A stretch of 47,528 nt of DNA from Thermodesulfobacteriota bacterium. GTDB taxonomy: Bacteria; Desulfobacterota; BSN033; UBA1163. The translations under genes were made by a program, and so were the position numbers. The notes beneath the pieces are model-generated. The model ran no database searches, was not told the origin of the DNA, and saw only the letters and a program-made list of their open reading frames with translations. The stretch is from the NCBI GenBank assembly GCA_030017685.1, contig JASEHH010000016.1, positions 1 to 47,528 on the forward strand, written 5' to 3'. Below are positions 39,831 to 47,528 of the stretch, piece by piece; the first letter of the stretch is position 1, and each line of letters starts with the position of its first letter.

Positions 39831-41183
39831 TTATATTCCCTGAAGTTTTCGGTAGAGGGTTTTGCGATCGAGGCCCAGTCTTTCAGCCGCCTTAGACTTA
39901 TTCCCTCCTGTTTCAATCAGAACTCTCCTGATATATTCCTTCTCCAATTGATCCAGGGTAAACTTCTCTTCCACCGCCTTTTCAAACAATTTCTCATCTG
40001 CCTTTTGAATGATAGACGCCGGTAAATCCTCCGGGGAAATAACTTCATGCCGGCTCAGGGTGATCGCCCTCTGAATGATATTCTCCAATTCTCTTACATT
40101 TCCGGGCCAGGGATAGTTTAATAGAATTTTTAAGGCATCTCTTGAAACGCCTGAAACTGCCTTCTTCAGTTCTTTACTGAATTTTTGGATGAAATGCTGA
40201 ACGAGAATGGGAATATCTTCCCTTCTCTCCCGAAGGGCCGGCATTTCGATATCGATCACCTTCAAACGATAATAGAGGTCCTCACGAAATCGACCCTGCT
40301 GGATCGATGATGTGATATCACAGTTCGAAGTAGAGATGATCCTCAAATCAATGGGATAGGAATTCGTATCTCCGAGGGGCCTGACCTCTCTCTCTTCAAG
40401 CACCCTCAGTAACTTTGCCTGGAGCATAGGAGGCATCTCCGTGATTTCATCCAAAAAAAGCGTTCCCTCATCGGCTTCAAAAATGAGCCCTTTCTTATCC
40501 GATTTCGCGTCGGTGAACGCCCCTTTCTTATAACCGAAGAGTTCGCTCTCAAGAAGGGTTTCAGGAATGGCTGCGCAATTCACTGCGATGAAGGGGCCTC
40601 CCTTTCTGATTCCACTGTAGTGGATGGCTTTTGCGGCCAGTTCTTTGCCTGTCCCGCTTTCTCCTGTGATGAAAACATTGATGGAACTGTCACGAATCCT
40701 TTCAATGAGGTCGTAGATTTTTTGCATGGAAGCGCTTTTCCCAATAAGCTGATGAAAATGATATCGGGTCTCCACCTCCTTTTTTAATCTTACGACCTCT
40801 TTTTTCAAAAAACGATTTTCAAGGGCCTTTCTCACCGTCAGGATGAGTTCATCCATTTGAAAGGGTTTGGTAATATAATCATAAGCCCCCATCTTCATCG
40901 CCTGGATGGCCGACTCAATCGTCCCAAAAGCTGTGATGATGATCACCGGCGTCAAAGGAGATACCTGTCTCGTTTCTTCAAGGAGGTCAAGACCCTTCAG
41001 TCCCTTCATCTTTAAATCGGTGATGATGATGTCGAACTCTTCTTTTTTGAGAATCTTTGAAGCCTCTAAACTGTCATGAGTGGTGATGGCAGAGAATCCC
41101 TCCCCTTTGAGAACGTCCGAGAGCAATCCGCACATCTCAAGATCATCATCCACCACTAAGACCCGGTAACCCTTATCTTTCAT
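39831..41183 (-). CDS. NtrC-type sigma-54-dependent response regulator
   Basis: 450 residues: receiver with Asp56 (IIITDLKMKG), AAA+ domain with Walker A GESGTGKE (173-180), sigma-54 contact loop GAFTDA (221-226, a variant of GAFTGA), Walker B TLFLDE (241-246), arginine-finger region FREDLYYRL, and a Fis-type helix-turn-helix at the C-terminus (NKSKAAERLGLDRKTLYRKL). The histidine kinase gene lies just upstream. It is the only sigma-54 activator in the window, so it is the natural candidate to act at the sigma-54 promoters at 29.0 and 34.6 kb; this link is inference. Confidence 0.95.
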   Translation of the reverse strand: MKDKGYRVLVVDDDLEMCGLLSDVLKGEGFSAITTHDSLEASKILKKEEFDIIITDLKMKGLKGLDLLEETRQVSPLTPVIIITAFGTIESAIQAMKMGAYDYITKPFQMDELILTVRKALENRFLKKEVVRLKKEVETRYHFHQLIGKSASMQKIYDLIERIRDSSINVFITGESGTGKELAAKAIHYSGIRKGGPFIAVNCAAIPETLLESELFGYKKGAFTDAKSDKKGLIFEADEGTLFLDEITEMPPMLQAKLLRVLEEREVRPLGDTNSYPIDLRIISTSNCDITSSIQQGRFREDLYYRLKVIDIEMPALRERREDIPILVQHFIQKFSKELKKAVSGVSRDALKILLNYPWPGNVRELENIIQRAITLSRHEVISPEDLPASIIQKADEKLFEKAVEEKFTLDQLEKEYIRRVLIETGGNKSKAAERLGLDRKTLYRKLQGI

Positions 41184-41198
41184 CTTTTACCTTTCACC

Positions 41199-41337
41199 TT
41201 GATGGAATCGTAAAAAGTCGTCATTCCCGTGAAAACGGGAATCCAGAGAATTCTAACTACTTTAAAATACTGGATTCCTGCTTGCGCAGGAATGACTGAT
41301 AATGGGCTTCTTTTCAGACTTTTTATGAAACCATCAA
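41199..41337. mobile_element. MITE-like element with terminal inverted repeats
   Basis: TTGATGGAATCGTAAAAAGTC (41199-41219) is inverted at 41317-41337 with 18 of 21 matches. Inside are two common palindromes (CATTCCCGtgaaaaCGGGAATCCAG and CTGGATTCCTGcttgCGCAGGAATGAC). Length 139 bp, no coding capacity. The stop codon of the histidine kinase lies in the right terminal repeat, so insertion may have changed its C-terminus. Confidence 0.75.
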
Positions 41338-42812
41338 CTTTGATAAGAGGGAAGATAAATCTTAAATAAGGAACCTTTCCCTATTTCACTTTCTAACTCA
41401 ATCCATCCTTCATGGTCCTGAACAATACCCTGGCTCACGGTCAAACCCAGGCCAGTCCCTTTGTCTTTTTCTTTTGTCGTAAAGAAAGGGTTGAAAATGT
41501 TGTCCATCACTTCCCGTTCCATTCCCATTCCAGTATCCTGCACCTTGACCTCCACGTATCGACGCTGTCCATCCTCAAGGCCCTCCTTGGAGGTCACTTT
41601 AGTTGACGCTGAAAGATGAAGCGTCCCGCCTCCAGACATAGACTGAATGGCATTGAGAACGATGTTCAAAAAGACCTGCTGAAGTTGGTCTGGATCTCCC
41701 ATCACGGAGGGGAGATGGTCTTCCGTTTCCCTGACCACCTTTACTTTCTGTTTTTGAATTTCGTGGTCAAGAAAATCGAGCGTCGTCTCCAATAATGCGG
41801 TGATATTAAAATTCCTTTGTTCGGGTTTCTTTTTTCTGACAAACCCAAGAAGTCGCTGGATGATCTTTGTGATTCTTTCGGTTTGTTGGATGACGATGTC
41901 CAGATTTTTTTGGACCCCCTCTTTATCATCGAGCTTTCTCTTTGCCAATTCCACCCTTCCACTGATGATATTTAAAGGAGTGCCGATCTCGTGAGCCAGT
42001 CCCGATGCCAATTGCCCGATCGTGGCCAATTTCTCGGACTGGCGGAGGTCCCTTTCCAATTTCAATTTTGTCTCTGCTTCCTCGATAATCCGGTCCTGGG
42101 CCTCTTTCAAATCGCCGGCCATTTGATTAAACGCATGCCCCAGCTCAGAGAGTTCATCCCCTCTTTTCAACTCGATCCTTGTCTGGAGATTCCCTTTCGC
42201 CATATTTTTGATTCCGCCCATCAACTGAGAGATAGGTTCTGTAATCCATTTTCTCGCACTAAAATGGACCAATGCCAATGTCCCTCCTATCATGATAAGG
42301 ATCGTGATCAAGATGCTCCATTCCGCCTTCTTAATATCATCCTCTACGAAAGAGGTGCGTTGAAGAATCGAAACTCCGCCTATATTGCGACCTCTTCTGT
42401 CTTTGATAGGAAAGGTGTACGAAAAAATAGGAACCTTTTTATAAACTCCAAGCTCTTCATAGGGAAGATCCTCTTGAATGGACCTTTTGATCAAATCCCA
42501 ATAAGGTTCGATATCCCCTTCTAATGAGTTGGATTTAAAGATGAGGTTTTTCCCCGGGTGGTAGACGATGATCCCCAGGGTTTTCTCGTCCTCCTCAACG
42601 GAATCGATCAGCTCTTGAACATATTCCATCTCCCTCGGCAATGAGATCTTTTCGAGGGAAACTTTTAAGGTTCGGCCAATGCTCCTCACCTCCGCTTTCA
42701 TCTTTCGAAGGAGGATGTCCCGGCGGGATAAAATATGAAAATAGCCATACCCTGATAGCACGACAATGATGATAAGAGAAAGAGAAAGAGTCAACTTTGT
42801 GCCGAGTTTCAA
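41334..42812 (-). CDS. Sensor histidine kinase
   Basis: 492 residues: membrane helix (about 8-27), periplasmic sensor region (about 28-165), second helix (about 166-184), HAMP domain (about 187-240), HisKA with phospho-acceptor His274 (GLAHEIGTPL) and a HATPase domain with VFLNIVLNAIQSM, DTGMGM and GTGLGLTVSQGI. Pairs with the NtrC-type regulator downstream. Start TTG 42812 with AGGAG 8 bases upstream. The signal is unknown; the sensor fold looks like a dCACHE/PAS-type periplasmic domain. Confidence 0.93.
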   Translation of the reverse strand: MKLGTKLTLSLSLIIIVVLSGYGYFHILSRRDILLRKMKAEVRSIGRTLKVSLEKISLPREMEYVQELIDSVEEDEKTLGIIVYHPGKNLIFKSNSLEGDIEPYWDLIKRSIQEDLPYEELGVYKKVPIFSYTFPIKDRRGRNIGGVSILQRTSFVEDDIKKAEWSILITILIMIGGTLALVHFSARKWITEPISQLMGGIKNMAKGNLQTRIELKRGDELSELGHAFNQMAGDLKEAQDRIIEEAETKLKLERDLRQSEKLATIGQLASGLAHEIGTPLNIISGRVELAKRKLDDKEGVQKNLDIVIQQTERITKIIQRLLGFVRKKKPEQRNFNITALLETTLDFLDHEIQKQKVKVVRETEDHLPSVMGDPDQLQQVFLNIVLNAIQSMSGGGTLHLSASTKVTSKEGLEDGQRRYVEVKVQDTGMGMEREVMDNIFNPFFTTKEKDKGTGLGLTVSQGIVQDHEGWIELESEIGKGSLFKIYLPSYQS

Positions 42813-42845
42813 AGAAATTTCTCCTGATGATTCATCCGATCTGAT

Positions 42846-44273
42846 CTACTCCACGACCTCCACTTTAATAAGATTCGTGGTGCCGGGGATGCTGATGGGC
42901 ACTCCGGCGATAATGACGATCCTGTCTCCTCTTGAAGCCAGGCCTGACTTCTTTGGCATCCTCTTGGCCCTTTCCAGCATATCATCCGTATCCCTCCAGT
43001 CAGAGACAAGAAGGGGCGTGACCCCCCAGCAGAGATTGAGACTTCTGACTGTGGAGAGATGGCGGCTCAGGGCAATAATGGGCTGCCGGGGACGAAGTCT
43101 CGATACCCACCGTGCCGTGCTCCCGGATTCGGTGGGAACAACAATGGCCACGGCTTTTACCTTCTCAGACAGGAATGAGGCAGCATAGCTGATTGCCTGA
43201 GGAAGACCAGCCGCCTCCGCTATCTCCCGGCTCAAGAATTGATCGAAGGGAAACTGCTCCTCGGCCGCACAGGAAATCTTAGCCATCATCTGAACGGTTT
43301 CAACAGGAAACCGGCCAATGGCTGTCTCCTCCGAGAGCATGACCGCATCCGTCCCATCATAGATGGCGTTGACGACATCCGTCGCCTCTGCCCGTGTGGG
43401 CCGGTTCTGATCAACCATCGATCTGAGCATCTGGGTGGCAGTGATCACAGGCTTCCCCAAAACATTCGCCTTCCGGATCAACATCTTCTGGACATTGGGG
43501 ACCTTTTCAATCGGAGTCTCTACGCCCAGATCGCCCCGGGCAACCATGATTCCATCCGAAGATAAAAGGATTTCATCGATCTTCTCCAGGGCCTCCTTTC
43601 TCTCGATCTTGGCAATGACCGGAAGAAGGGCCGAATTTTTTTTCAAGAATCTTTTAACTCCTTCGATATCTCCCGCATCTTTGACATAGGAGAGGCTGAT
43701 CATATCCACTCCGTTTCGAATGCCGAAGAGAAGGTCTTCCCGGTCTTTCTTCGTAAAGGGAGAGACGCGAATCGTTCCGGTTGGGAAGTTGATTCCCTTG
43801 TTGGAGGTGAGTGTGCCTCCCACCATCACCCGGCACTCAATATCCTGGTCATTGCTCTTCAGGACCTGGAGTTCGATTGCTCCATCGGCAAGGAGAAGTG
43901 TGTCTCCTGACTTCACCTCCATGGGGAGGGATGGATATGTAACCGAAACCCCTTTCTCATCTCCCAAAATCCTTCGATTGGTCAGGATGAATTTCTCTCC
44001 CCGCTTTAAGCCTATTCCTCCTTCCTTCACCTTGCCGACCCGGATTTTCGGTCCGGAAAGATCCTGTAGGATGGTCACAGGCCTTTTTAACCAATCCGAC
44101 AGTTTTCGGATCTCTTTGATCTTCCTTAGATGCTTCTCATGAGTCCCATGAGAAAAATTGAGCCTTGCCACATCCATGCCGGCCTTCATCAATGATTTAA
44201 GAACCCGTGAGGATTCGCTCGCCGGACCAATGGTGCAGACGATCTTCGTCTTCCGTCGTTGGACTTCAACCAT
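42846..44273 (-). CDS. pyk: Pyruvate kinase
   Basis: 475 residues, full length. TKIVCTIGPASES, ARLNFSHGTHEKH, LQDLSGPKIRVG, MVARGDLGVE and ITATQMLRSM are family signatures; Lys in AKIERKEAL is the catalytic lysine. Makes pyruvate and ATP from phosphoenolpyruvate. The C-terminal allosteric domain is present (ESGSTARWVSRLRP). It overlaps the preceding YihY-type gene by 8 bases; 33 bases separate it from the downstream kinase gene. Confidence 0.97.
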   Translation of the reverse strand: MVEVQRRKTKIVCTIGPASESSRVLKSLMKAGMDVARLNFSHGTHEKHLRKIKEIRKLSDWLKRPVTILQDLSGPKIRVGKVKEGGIGLKRGEKFILTNRRILGDEKGVSVTYPSLPMEVKSGDTLLLADGAIELQVLKSNDQDIECRVMVGGTLTSNKGINFPTGTIRVSPFTKKDREDLLFGIRNGVDMISLSYVKDAGDIEGVKRFLKKNSALLPVIAKIERKEALEKIDEILLSSDGIMVARGDLGVETPIEKVPNVQKMLIRKANVLGKPVITATQMLRSMVDQNRPTRAEATDVVNAIYDGTDAVMLSEETAIGRFPVETVQMMAKISCAAEEQFPFDQFLSREIAEAAGLPQAISYAASFLSEKVKAVAIVVPTESGSTARWVSRLRPRQPIIALSRHLSTVRSLNLCWGVTPLLVSDWRDTDDMLERAKRMPKKSGLASRGDRIVIIAGVPISIPGTTNLIKVEVVE

Positions 44274-45111
44274 TTTCCCTCTCCTTTCCCTTCTCCAAAA
44301 TAAATACGGTTTCCCCTCCCAGAATGACGATGACCGAGGAATAGTAAACCCATAAGAAGAAAATGATCAGGGCGCTCAAGGAACCATAGACCATTGAGAA
44401 CCTTCCAATGTTGAAGATATACCATCCGAACAACTGCTTGGCGGCCTCCCAGAACAGACTGATGAAGAAGGCGGCCTGGAGAGCCGTTTTAAAATGGATT
44501 TTTCTGTTGGGAATGATCTTATAGATTAAGAAGAACATCCAGAAGGTGAAGAGAAAGGGAAGGAGGTATTTTAAGAAGAGTCCAAAGAGGGGCCCCAGGT
44601 CCAGTGGCGCTTTAAACTGATAACGCTGAGTGTAAGTCATCAATGAAGTGAGCCCCATGCTGGCCAGGTGAGAAATTCCCGCCAGCCCGATCATCAAAAG
44701 GTCGATCGCCTTCCCAAGGAAAATTCCCCGTTCTTTTTTCACCTGAAAGATGATATTAAAGGCTGTCCTCAAGGAGCTGAAGACCCAGGTCGAGGTCCAG
44801 ATCAATCCGATGATCCCCAGTATCCCGACAATTTTTCGGCTCTGAATGATCCCCAAGAGATTTTTCATAATCCTCGGATCTAAAGCAGGGGCCATCCCCT
44901 CAAGGTAACGGCGGATATGGGTCAATACCTCTTTATCGCTATAAAGGTAGGTCCCAACCAGACCCAGCAGCAGAAGGCTCAGGGGAATCAAACAGATGAT
45001 GAGATTGAAGGTGATCCCTGCGGAGAGAAAAAAACCGTGGTCTCTGTCAAACTTCTTCAGGACAGCCCAGAGGAATTTGAATCTCCTCGAGATTTCTCTT
45101 TTTCGGTTCAT
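44266..45111 (-). CDS. YihY/BrkB-family inner-membrane protein
   Basis: 281 residues with six hydrophobic segments. LSAGITFNLIICLIPLSLLLL at the N-terminus, GLIWTSTWVFSSLRTAFNIIF in the middle and LFWEAAKQLFGWYIFNIGRFSMVYGSLSA near the end match the YihY/BrkB family (once called ribonuclease BN). Function is unsettled in all bacteria. Co-directional and overlapping with pyruvate kinase. Confidence 0.9.
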   Translation of the reverse strand: MNRKREISRRFKFLWAVLKKFDRDHGFFLSAGITFNLIICLIPLSLLLLGLVGTYLYSDKEVLTHIRRYLEGMAPALDPRIMKNLLGIIQSRKIVGILGIIGLIWTSTWVFSSLRTAFNIIFQVKKERGIFLGKAIDLLMIGLAGISHLASMGLTSLMTYTQRYQFKAPLDLGPLFGLFLKYLLPFLFTFWMFFLIYKIIPNRKIHFKTALQAAFFISLFWEAAKQLFGWYIFNIGRFSMVYGSLSALIIFFLWVYYSSVIVILGGETVFILEKGKERENG

Positions 45112-45149
45112 CTATGCCTTTTCACCGTTTTCCACTTGTCTATAGGATT

Positions 45150-45761
45150 TTAATAGGGGTTCGAAAAGAAACCATCGAAGATATCGGCCAGAGCCTGGTT
45201 GACCATCATTTCCACCCTTTCCGGCGTCAATCTGGCCAAAGTCGCCTCCTTCTCCACCTCGACGTTTCTCGTAAAGACCTTCCCCTCTTTTTTCACTCCT
45301 AAATGGATGGCGAAGTGGACCGAAGTCTTCGCATTCGTTCGAAATGTGGCGGCCTTCCCTTCTGTCCAGAATCTCTTGATCTCGATCATCAGGACAGAAT
45401 CGGCCTCGATATTCTTGAGAGACTCGGGTTTCCCGTCCCAATTTGATATAGGAACCGTCTTCACACCAGAACGGGAAAGGGTATTGGATATTGAATCCAT
45501 CATCGCCTGATCCAGGGGAAAGGGATCACTTTTAAAATAGCTTAAGGGTCCCTCATGGGGGGTATGGCGACCAATGTAGAGTTGTTCGGACCGCTCGTCT
45601 TTAAAGGGGACGAGACCAAGGGTCGGGCCGACCTTCCCGGAGAGTGAAGGAAATTCTTTGACGGGTTGATATTGAACGCGAACGAGATAAGTTCCTCCCT
45701 TTGCACAACCGAACACGAAAAAGAGAATCAAAATGATTGAGAGCCAACGGTATGATTTCAT
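45150..45761 (-). CDS. Lipoprotein, function unknown (YajG-like)
   Basis: 203 residues: lipobox FVFGC (Cys19), then a mixed alpha/beta domain with LGLVPFKDERSEQLYIG, DSISNTLSRSGVKTVP and DSVLMIEIKRFWTEGKA. This pattern resembles YajG/LpoB-type periplasmic lipoproteins that carry an ABA-like sandwich fold. It precedes the YihY-type gene by 38 bases on the same strand. RBS GAGGAGG. Confidence 0.75.
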   Translation of the reverse strand: MKSYRWLSIILILFFVFGCAKGGTYLVRVQYQPVKEFPSLSGKVGPTLGLVPFKDERSEQLYIGRHTPHEGPLSYFKSDPFPLDQAMMDSISNTLSRSGVKTVPISNWDGKPESLKNIEADSVLMIEIKRFWTEGKAATFRTNAKTSVHFAIHLGVKKEGKVFTRNVEVEKEATLARLTPERVEMMVNQALADIFDGFFSNPY

Positions 45762-46131
45762 GGGGCCTCCTCTTTTTTTTCATAAAAGATTAAGATATAG
45801 TTCAATTTATCAGTTAACCTCTGAAAAGTCAAAAATGGAGGCATCTCCCATTCCGCGATGACAGAATGGACTCCAGAGGTGCAGGCAGGCCAGACTCCGA
45901 AATCTTTAGGATTGCGGATCATTAGACATTTATGGGAAACTTTCATAGTCAATGAAATGAGGCTTTTATTGTTCTTGGAGCGTCTGGGGTCAATCTTTAA
46001 GCGGTGCCGCCCTAAATCTTTCTCCGCTGGCCCGCCTGCCCCTCTGGATTTGGCATTCCCATGGATTTCTATCACGGGAAAAGAGATGCTTACTTACAAA
46101 TTCCTTTTGTAGACTTTTGGCCTAAAATGTT

Positions 46132-46165
46132 GTAAAAAATAGCTGTAAATATTCATTTTTTACAT
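46132..46165. promoter_or_regulatory. Inverted repeat upstream of hemB, possible operator
   Basis: TGTAAAAAAT (46132-46141) and ATTTTTTACA (46156-46165) are perfect 10-bp arms separated by 14 bases, ending 38 bases before the hemB start. Spacing is consistent with a dimeric regulator site. The gap 45762-46203 holds this site and repeat-like sequence (including a CAGGCAGGCC unit near 45883); frames in it look non-coding. Confidence 0.45.
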
Positions 46166-46203
46166 GTTCAAATCGCCGCCAAATCCGATAAAAAGGAGGG
46201 CAA

Positions 46204-47184
46204 ATGAGATATCCGGAATACAGGCCGAGAAGATTGCGAAAGAATGGATTGCTTCGGGAGATGATTCGAGAAACCCACTTGAGGCCGGATGACTTTATCC
46301 TCCCCCTCTTCGTCCGTCCCGGCAAAGGGGTGAAAAAGCCCATCTCATCCATGCCAGGCCATTTTCAGTTATCCATCGACCTCCTGGTCAAAGAGGTGAA
46401 AGAAGCCAGGGCCCTGGGAATTCTCGGTGTGATCCTTTTTGGCATCCCCGAAAAAAAGGATGAACTGGGTTCGGAAGCCTATTCCAAGGATGGGATCATC
46501 CAGAGGGCGGTGAGGCAGATCAAAGAGAAGGTGGACGGAATTCTGGTCATCACCGATGTCTGTCTCTGTGAATATACCAGCCACGGTCATTGCGGTGTGG
46601 TAAGGGATGGCCGGATTCTCAACGATGAAACGCTCGAACTTCTCAGCCGTCAGGCCCTCTCTCATGCTGAGGCGGGCGCGGACATCGTTGGCCCTTCGGA
46701 TATGATGGATGGAAGAGTGGGAGCCATTCGAAAGATCCTTGACGAGAATCAATTTGAAGAGACTCCCATCCTCTCTTATGCGGCTAAGTATGCCTCCGGT
46801 TTTTATGGGCCTTTCCGTGTGGCTGCAGAATCAAAACCCCTGTTCGGCGACCGAAAATCCTACCAGATGGATCCCGCCAATGGAGATGAGGCTCTGAGAG
46901 AGGTTCAACTCGACATCGAGGAAGGAGCGGATATGGTCATGGTCAAACCCGCCCTTCCCTATCTGGATATTATCTTTAGGGTTAAACAAACCTTTAACAT
47001 CCCGGTGGCCGCTTACAATGTGAGCGGCGAATTCGCAATGGTCAAGGCGGCCTCGAAACTGGGCTGGGTCGATGGAGATCAGGTGATGATGGAATCTCTT
47101 ATCGCCATTAAGAGAGCAGGAGCGGACTTGATTCTCACTTATTTTGCCAAAGAAGCTGCCCAAAAAATAGAGAGTGGAAAGTAG
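46204..47184 (+). CDS. hemB: Porphobilinogen synthase (delta-aminolevulinate dehydratase)
   Basis: Condenses two 5-aminolevulinates to porphobilinogen. 326 residues. Zinc-binding cysteines Cys120, Cys122 and Cys130 ([13 protein letters not shown]), Schiff-base lysines Lys195 (SYAAKYAS) and Lys248 ([10 protein letters not shown]), DGRVGAIR and [19 protein letters not shown] are family hallmarks. ATG 46204 follows AAAGGAGGGC. It completes, with hemA, hemC and hemD at 10.2-14.4 kb, most of the early tetrapyrrole route; hemL is not in the window. Confidence 0.97.
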   Translation: MRYPEYRPRRLRKNGLLREMIRETHLRPDDFILPLFVRPGKGVKKPISSMPGHFQLSIDLLVKEVKEARALGILGVILFGIPEKKDELGSEAYSKDGIIQRAVRQIKEKVDGILVITDVCLCEYTSHGHCGVVRDGRILNDETLELLSRQALSHAEAGADIVGPSDMMDGRVGAIRKILDENQFEETPILSYAAKYASGFYGPFRVAAESKPLFGDRKSYQMDPANGDEALREVQLDIEEGADMVMVKPALPYLDIIFRVKQTFNIPVAAYNVSGEFAMVKAASKLGWVDGDQVMMESLIAIKRAGADLILTYFAKEAAQKIESGK

Positions 47185-47227
47185 AGAGTGGATTTTTAAA
47201 TTGTAATCCAAAAAGGGAGGGTATGAT

Positions 47228-47506
47228 ATGGCGAAAATGTATGAGAACCTGGACGCGTGGAAAGAGGCAACAAACTTAGCGGTTCGTATTTACGAAATAA
47301 CTAAAAGCTATCCTAAGGAAGAAATTTTCGGAATAACTTCTCAGCTTCGAAGAGCGGCCATTTCCATTTCCAGTAATTTAGCTGAAGGGGCGGCGAGGAA
47401 ATCTAAAAAAGATTTTAAGCAGTTCGTTCATATAGCTTCTGGTTCACTGAACGAAGTTGACAGTCTGTTATATATTATAGTGAACGTATTAAATAAAGTG
47501 ACATAA
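47228..47506 (+). CDS. Four-helix-bundle (23S rRNA IVP-type) protein
   Basis: 92 residues: YENLDAWKEATNLAVRIYEIT, FGITSQLRRAAISISSNLAEGAAR and QFVHIASGSLNEVDSLL match the four-helix-bundle family first seen in 23S rRNA intervening sequences. Full family members run to about 115-120 residues with a conserved fourth helix; here the end (IIVNVLNKVT) departs from the pattern, so the C-terminus may be frameshifted or truncated. RBS GGGAGGG before ATG 47228. Stand-alone, function unknown. Confidence 0.85.
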   Translation: MAKMYENLDAWKEATNLAVRIYEITKSYPKEEIFGITSQLRRAAISISSNLAEGAARKSKKDFKQFVHIASGSLNEVDSLLYIIVNVLNKVT

Positions 47507-47528
47507 TGACGTTATCTTTTTGGGTTTC

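Noticed and set aside
45858-46112. Open frames on both strands between the lipoprotein gene and hemB
   Set aside because: No ribosome site, no domain pattern, repeat-like sequence; neither frame is convincing.

Overview
The window looks like chromosomal DNA of a Gram-negative, probably anaerobic, Desulfobacterota-like ('deltaproteobacterial') organism. It has Pal and other outer-membrane lipoproteins, HflKC, an NtrC-type sigma-54 activator, a cobalamin-binding radical SAM protein, a CcsA-HemA-HemC-HemD haem cluster, and many small palindromic repeats typical of environmental genomes from this group. This placement is inferred from gene content only. No rRNA, tRNA, CRISPR array, prophage or full insertion sequence was seen.

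Layout. 0.1-3.0 kb: a minus-strand lipid-type operon (acyl-CoA dehydrogenase, a ketosynthase lacking both catalytic histidines, a small membrane protein). 3.2-7.4 kb: a QueG-like Fe-S protein, a primary-type sigma-70 factor behind a promoter and a hairpin-terminator leader, an RRM protein, a 54-residue zinc ribbon and a short-chain dehydrogenase. 7.6-14.4 kb: radical SAM, ccsA, hemA, galT, hemC and hemD, separated by multi-hairpin repeats; hemB lies far away at 46.2 kb. 14.5-16.6 kb: HAD hydrolase, coiled-coil protein and phosphofructokinase. 16.6-18.2 kb: an AT-richer cation-exchanger gene between two copies of a palindrome, beside gene remnants.

18.2-24.3 kb: a minus-strand compatible-solute operon (small membrane protein, a frameshifted small gene, glucosyl-3-phosphoglycerate synthase, its phosphatase, a LapA-like protein, two further glycosyltransferases and a small MscS/CmpX-like protein). 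24.7-28.6 kb: two receiver-only proteins, a lipoprotein and hflK-hflC. 29.6-30.1 kb: a BrnT-type toxin-antitoxin pair. 30.3-34.5 kb: a trehalose operon carrying both OtsA/OtsB and a TreT-like synthase. 34.8-39.0 kb: an envelope block with a D,D-carboxypeptidase-like protein, a LysM L,D-transpeptidase, three tandem alanine-zipper lipoproteins ending in lysines, and Pal. 39.1-45.8 kb: MarR regulator, sigma-54 activator and histidine kinase, pyruvate kinase, YihY/BrkB protein and a lipoprotein. 46.2-47.5 kb: hemB and a four-helix-bundle protein.

Two signals stand out. First, a structured element of about 90-100 nt occurs three times (28.9, 34.5 and 37.0 kb). At two sites it sits just downstream of a good sigma-54 promoter, with TGTGGCAAA repeats at the same distance (about 118 bp) upstream of the inferred start. 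This looks like a duplicated sigma-54-driven small RNA or leader. Second, three alanine-zipper lipoproteins with Lys-Lys C-termini next to a LysM L,D-transpeptidase resemble an expanded Braun-lipoprotein system for tying the outer membrane to peptidoglycan. Both are inferences from sequence pattern and gene context.
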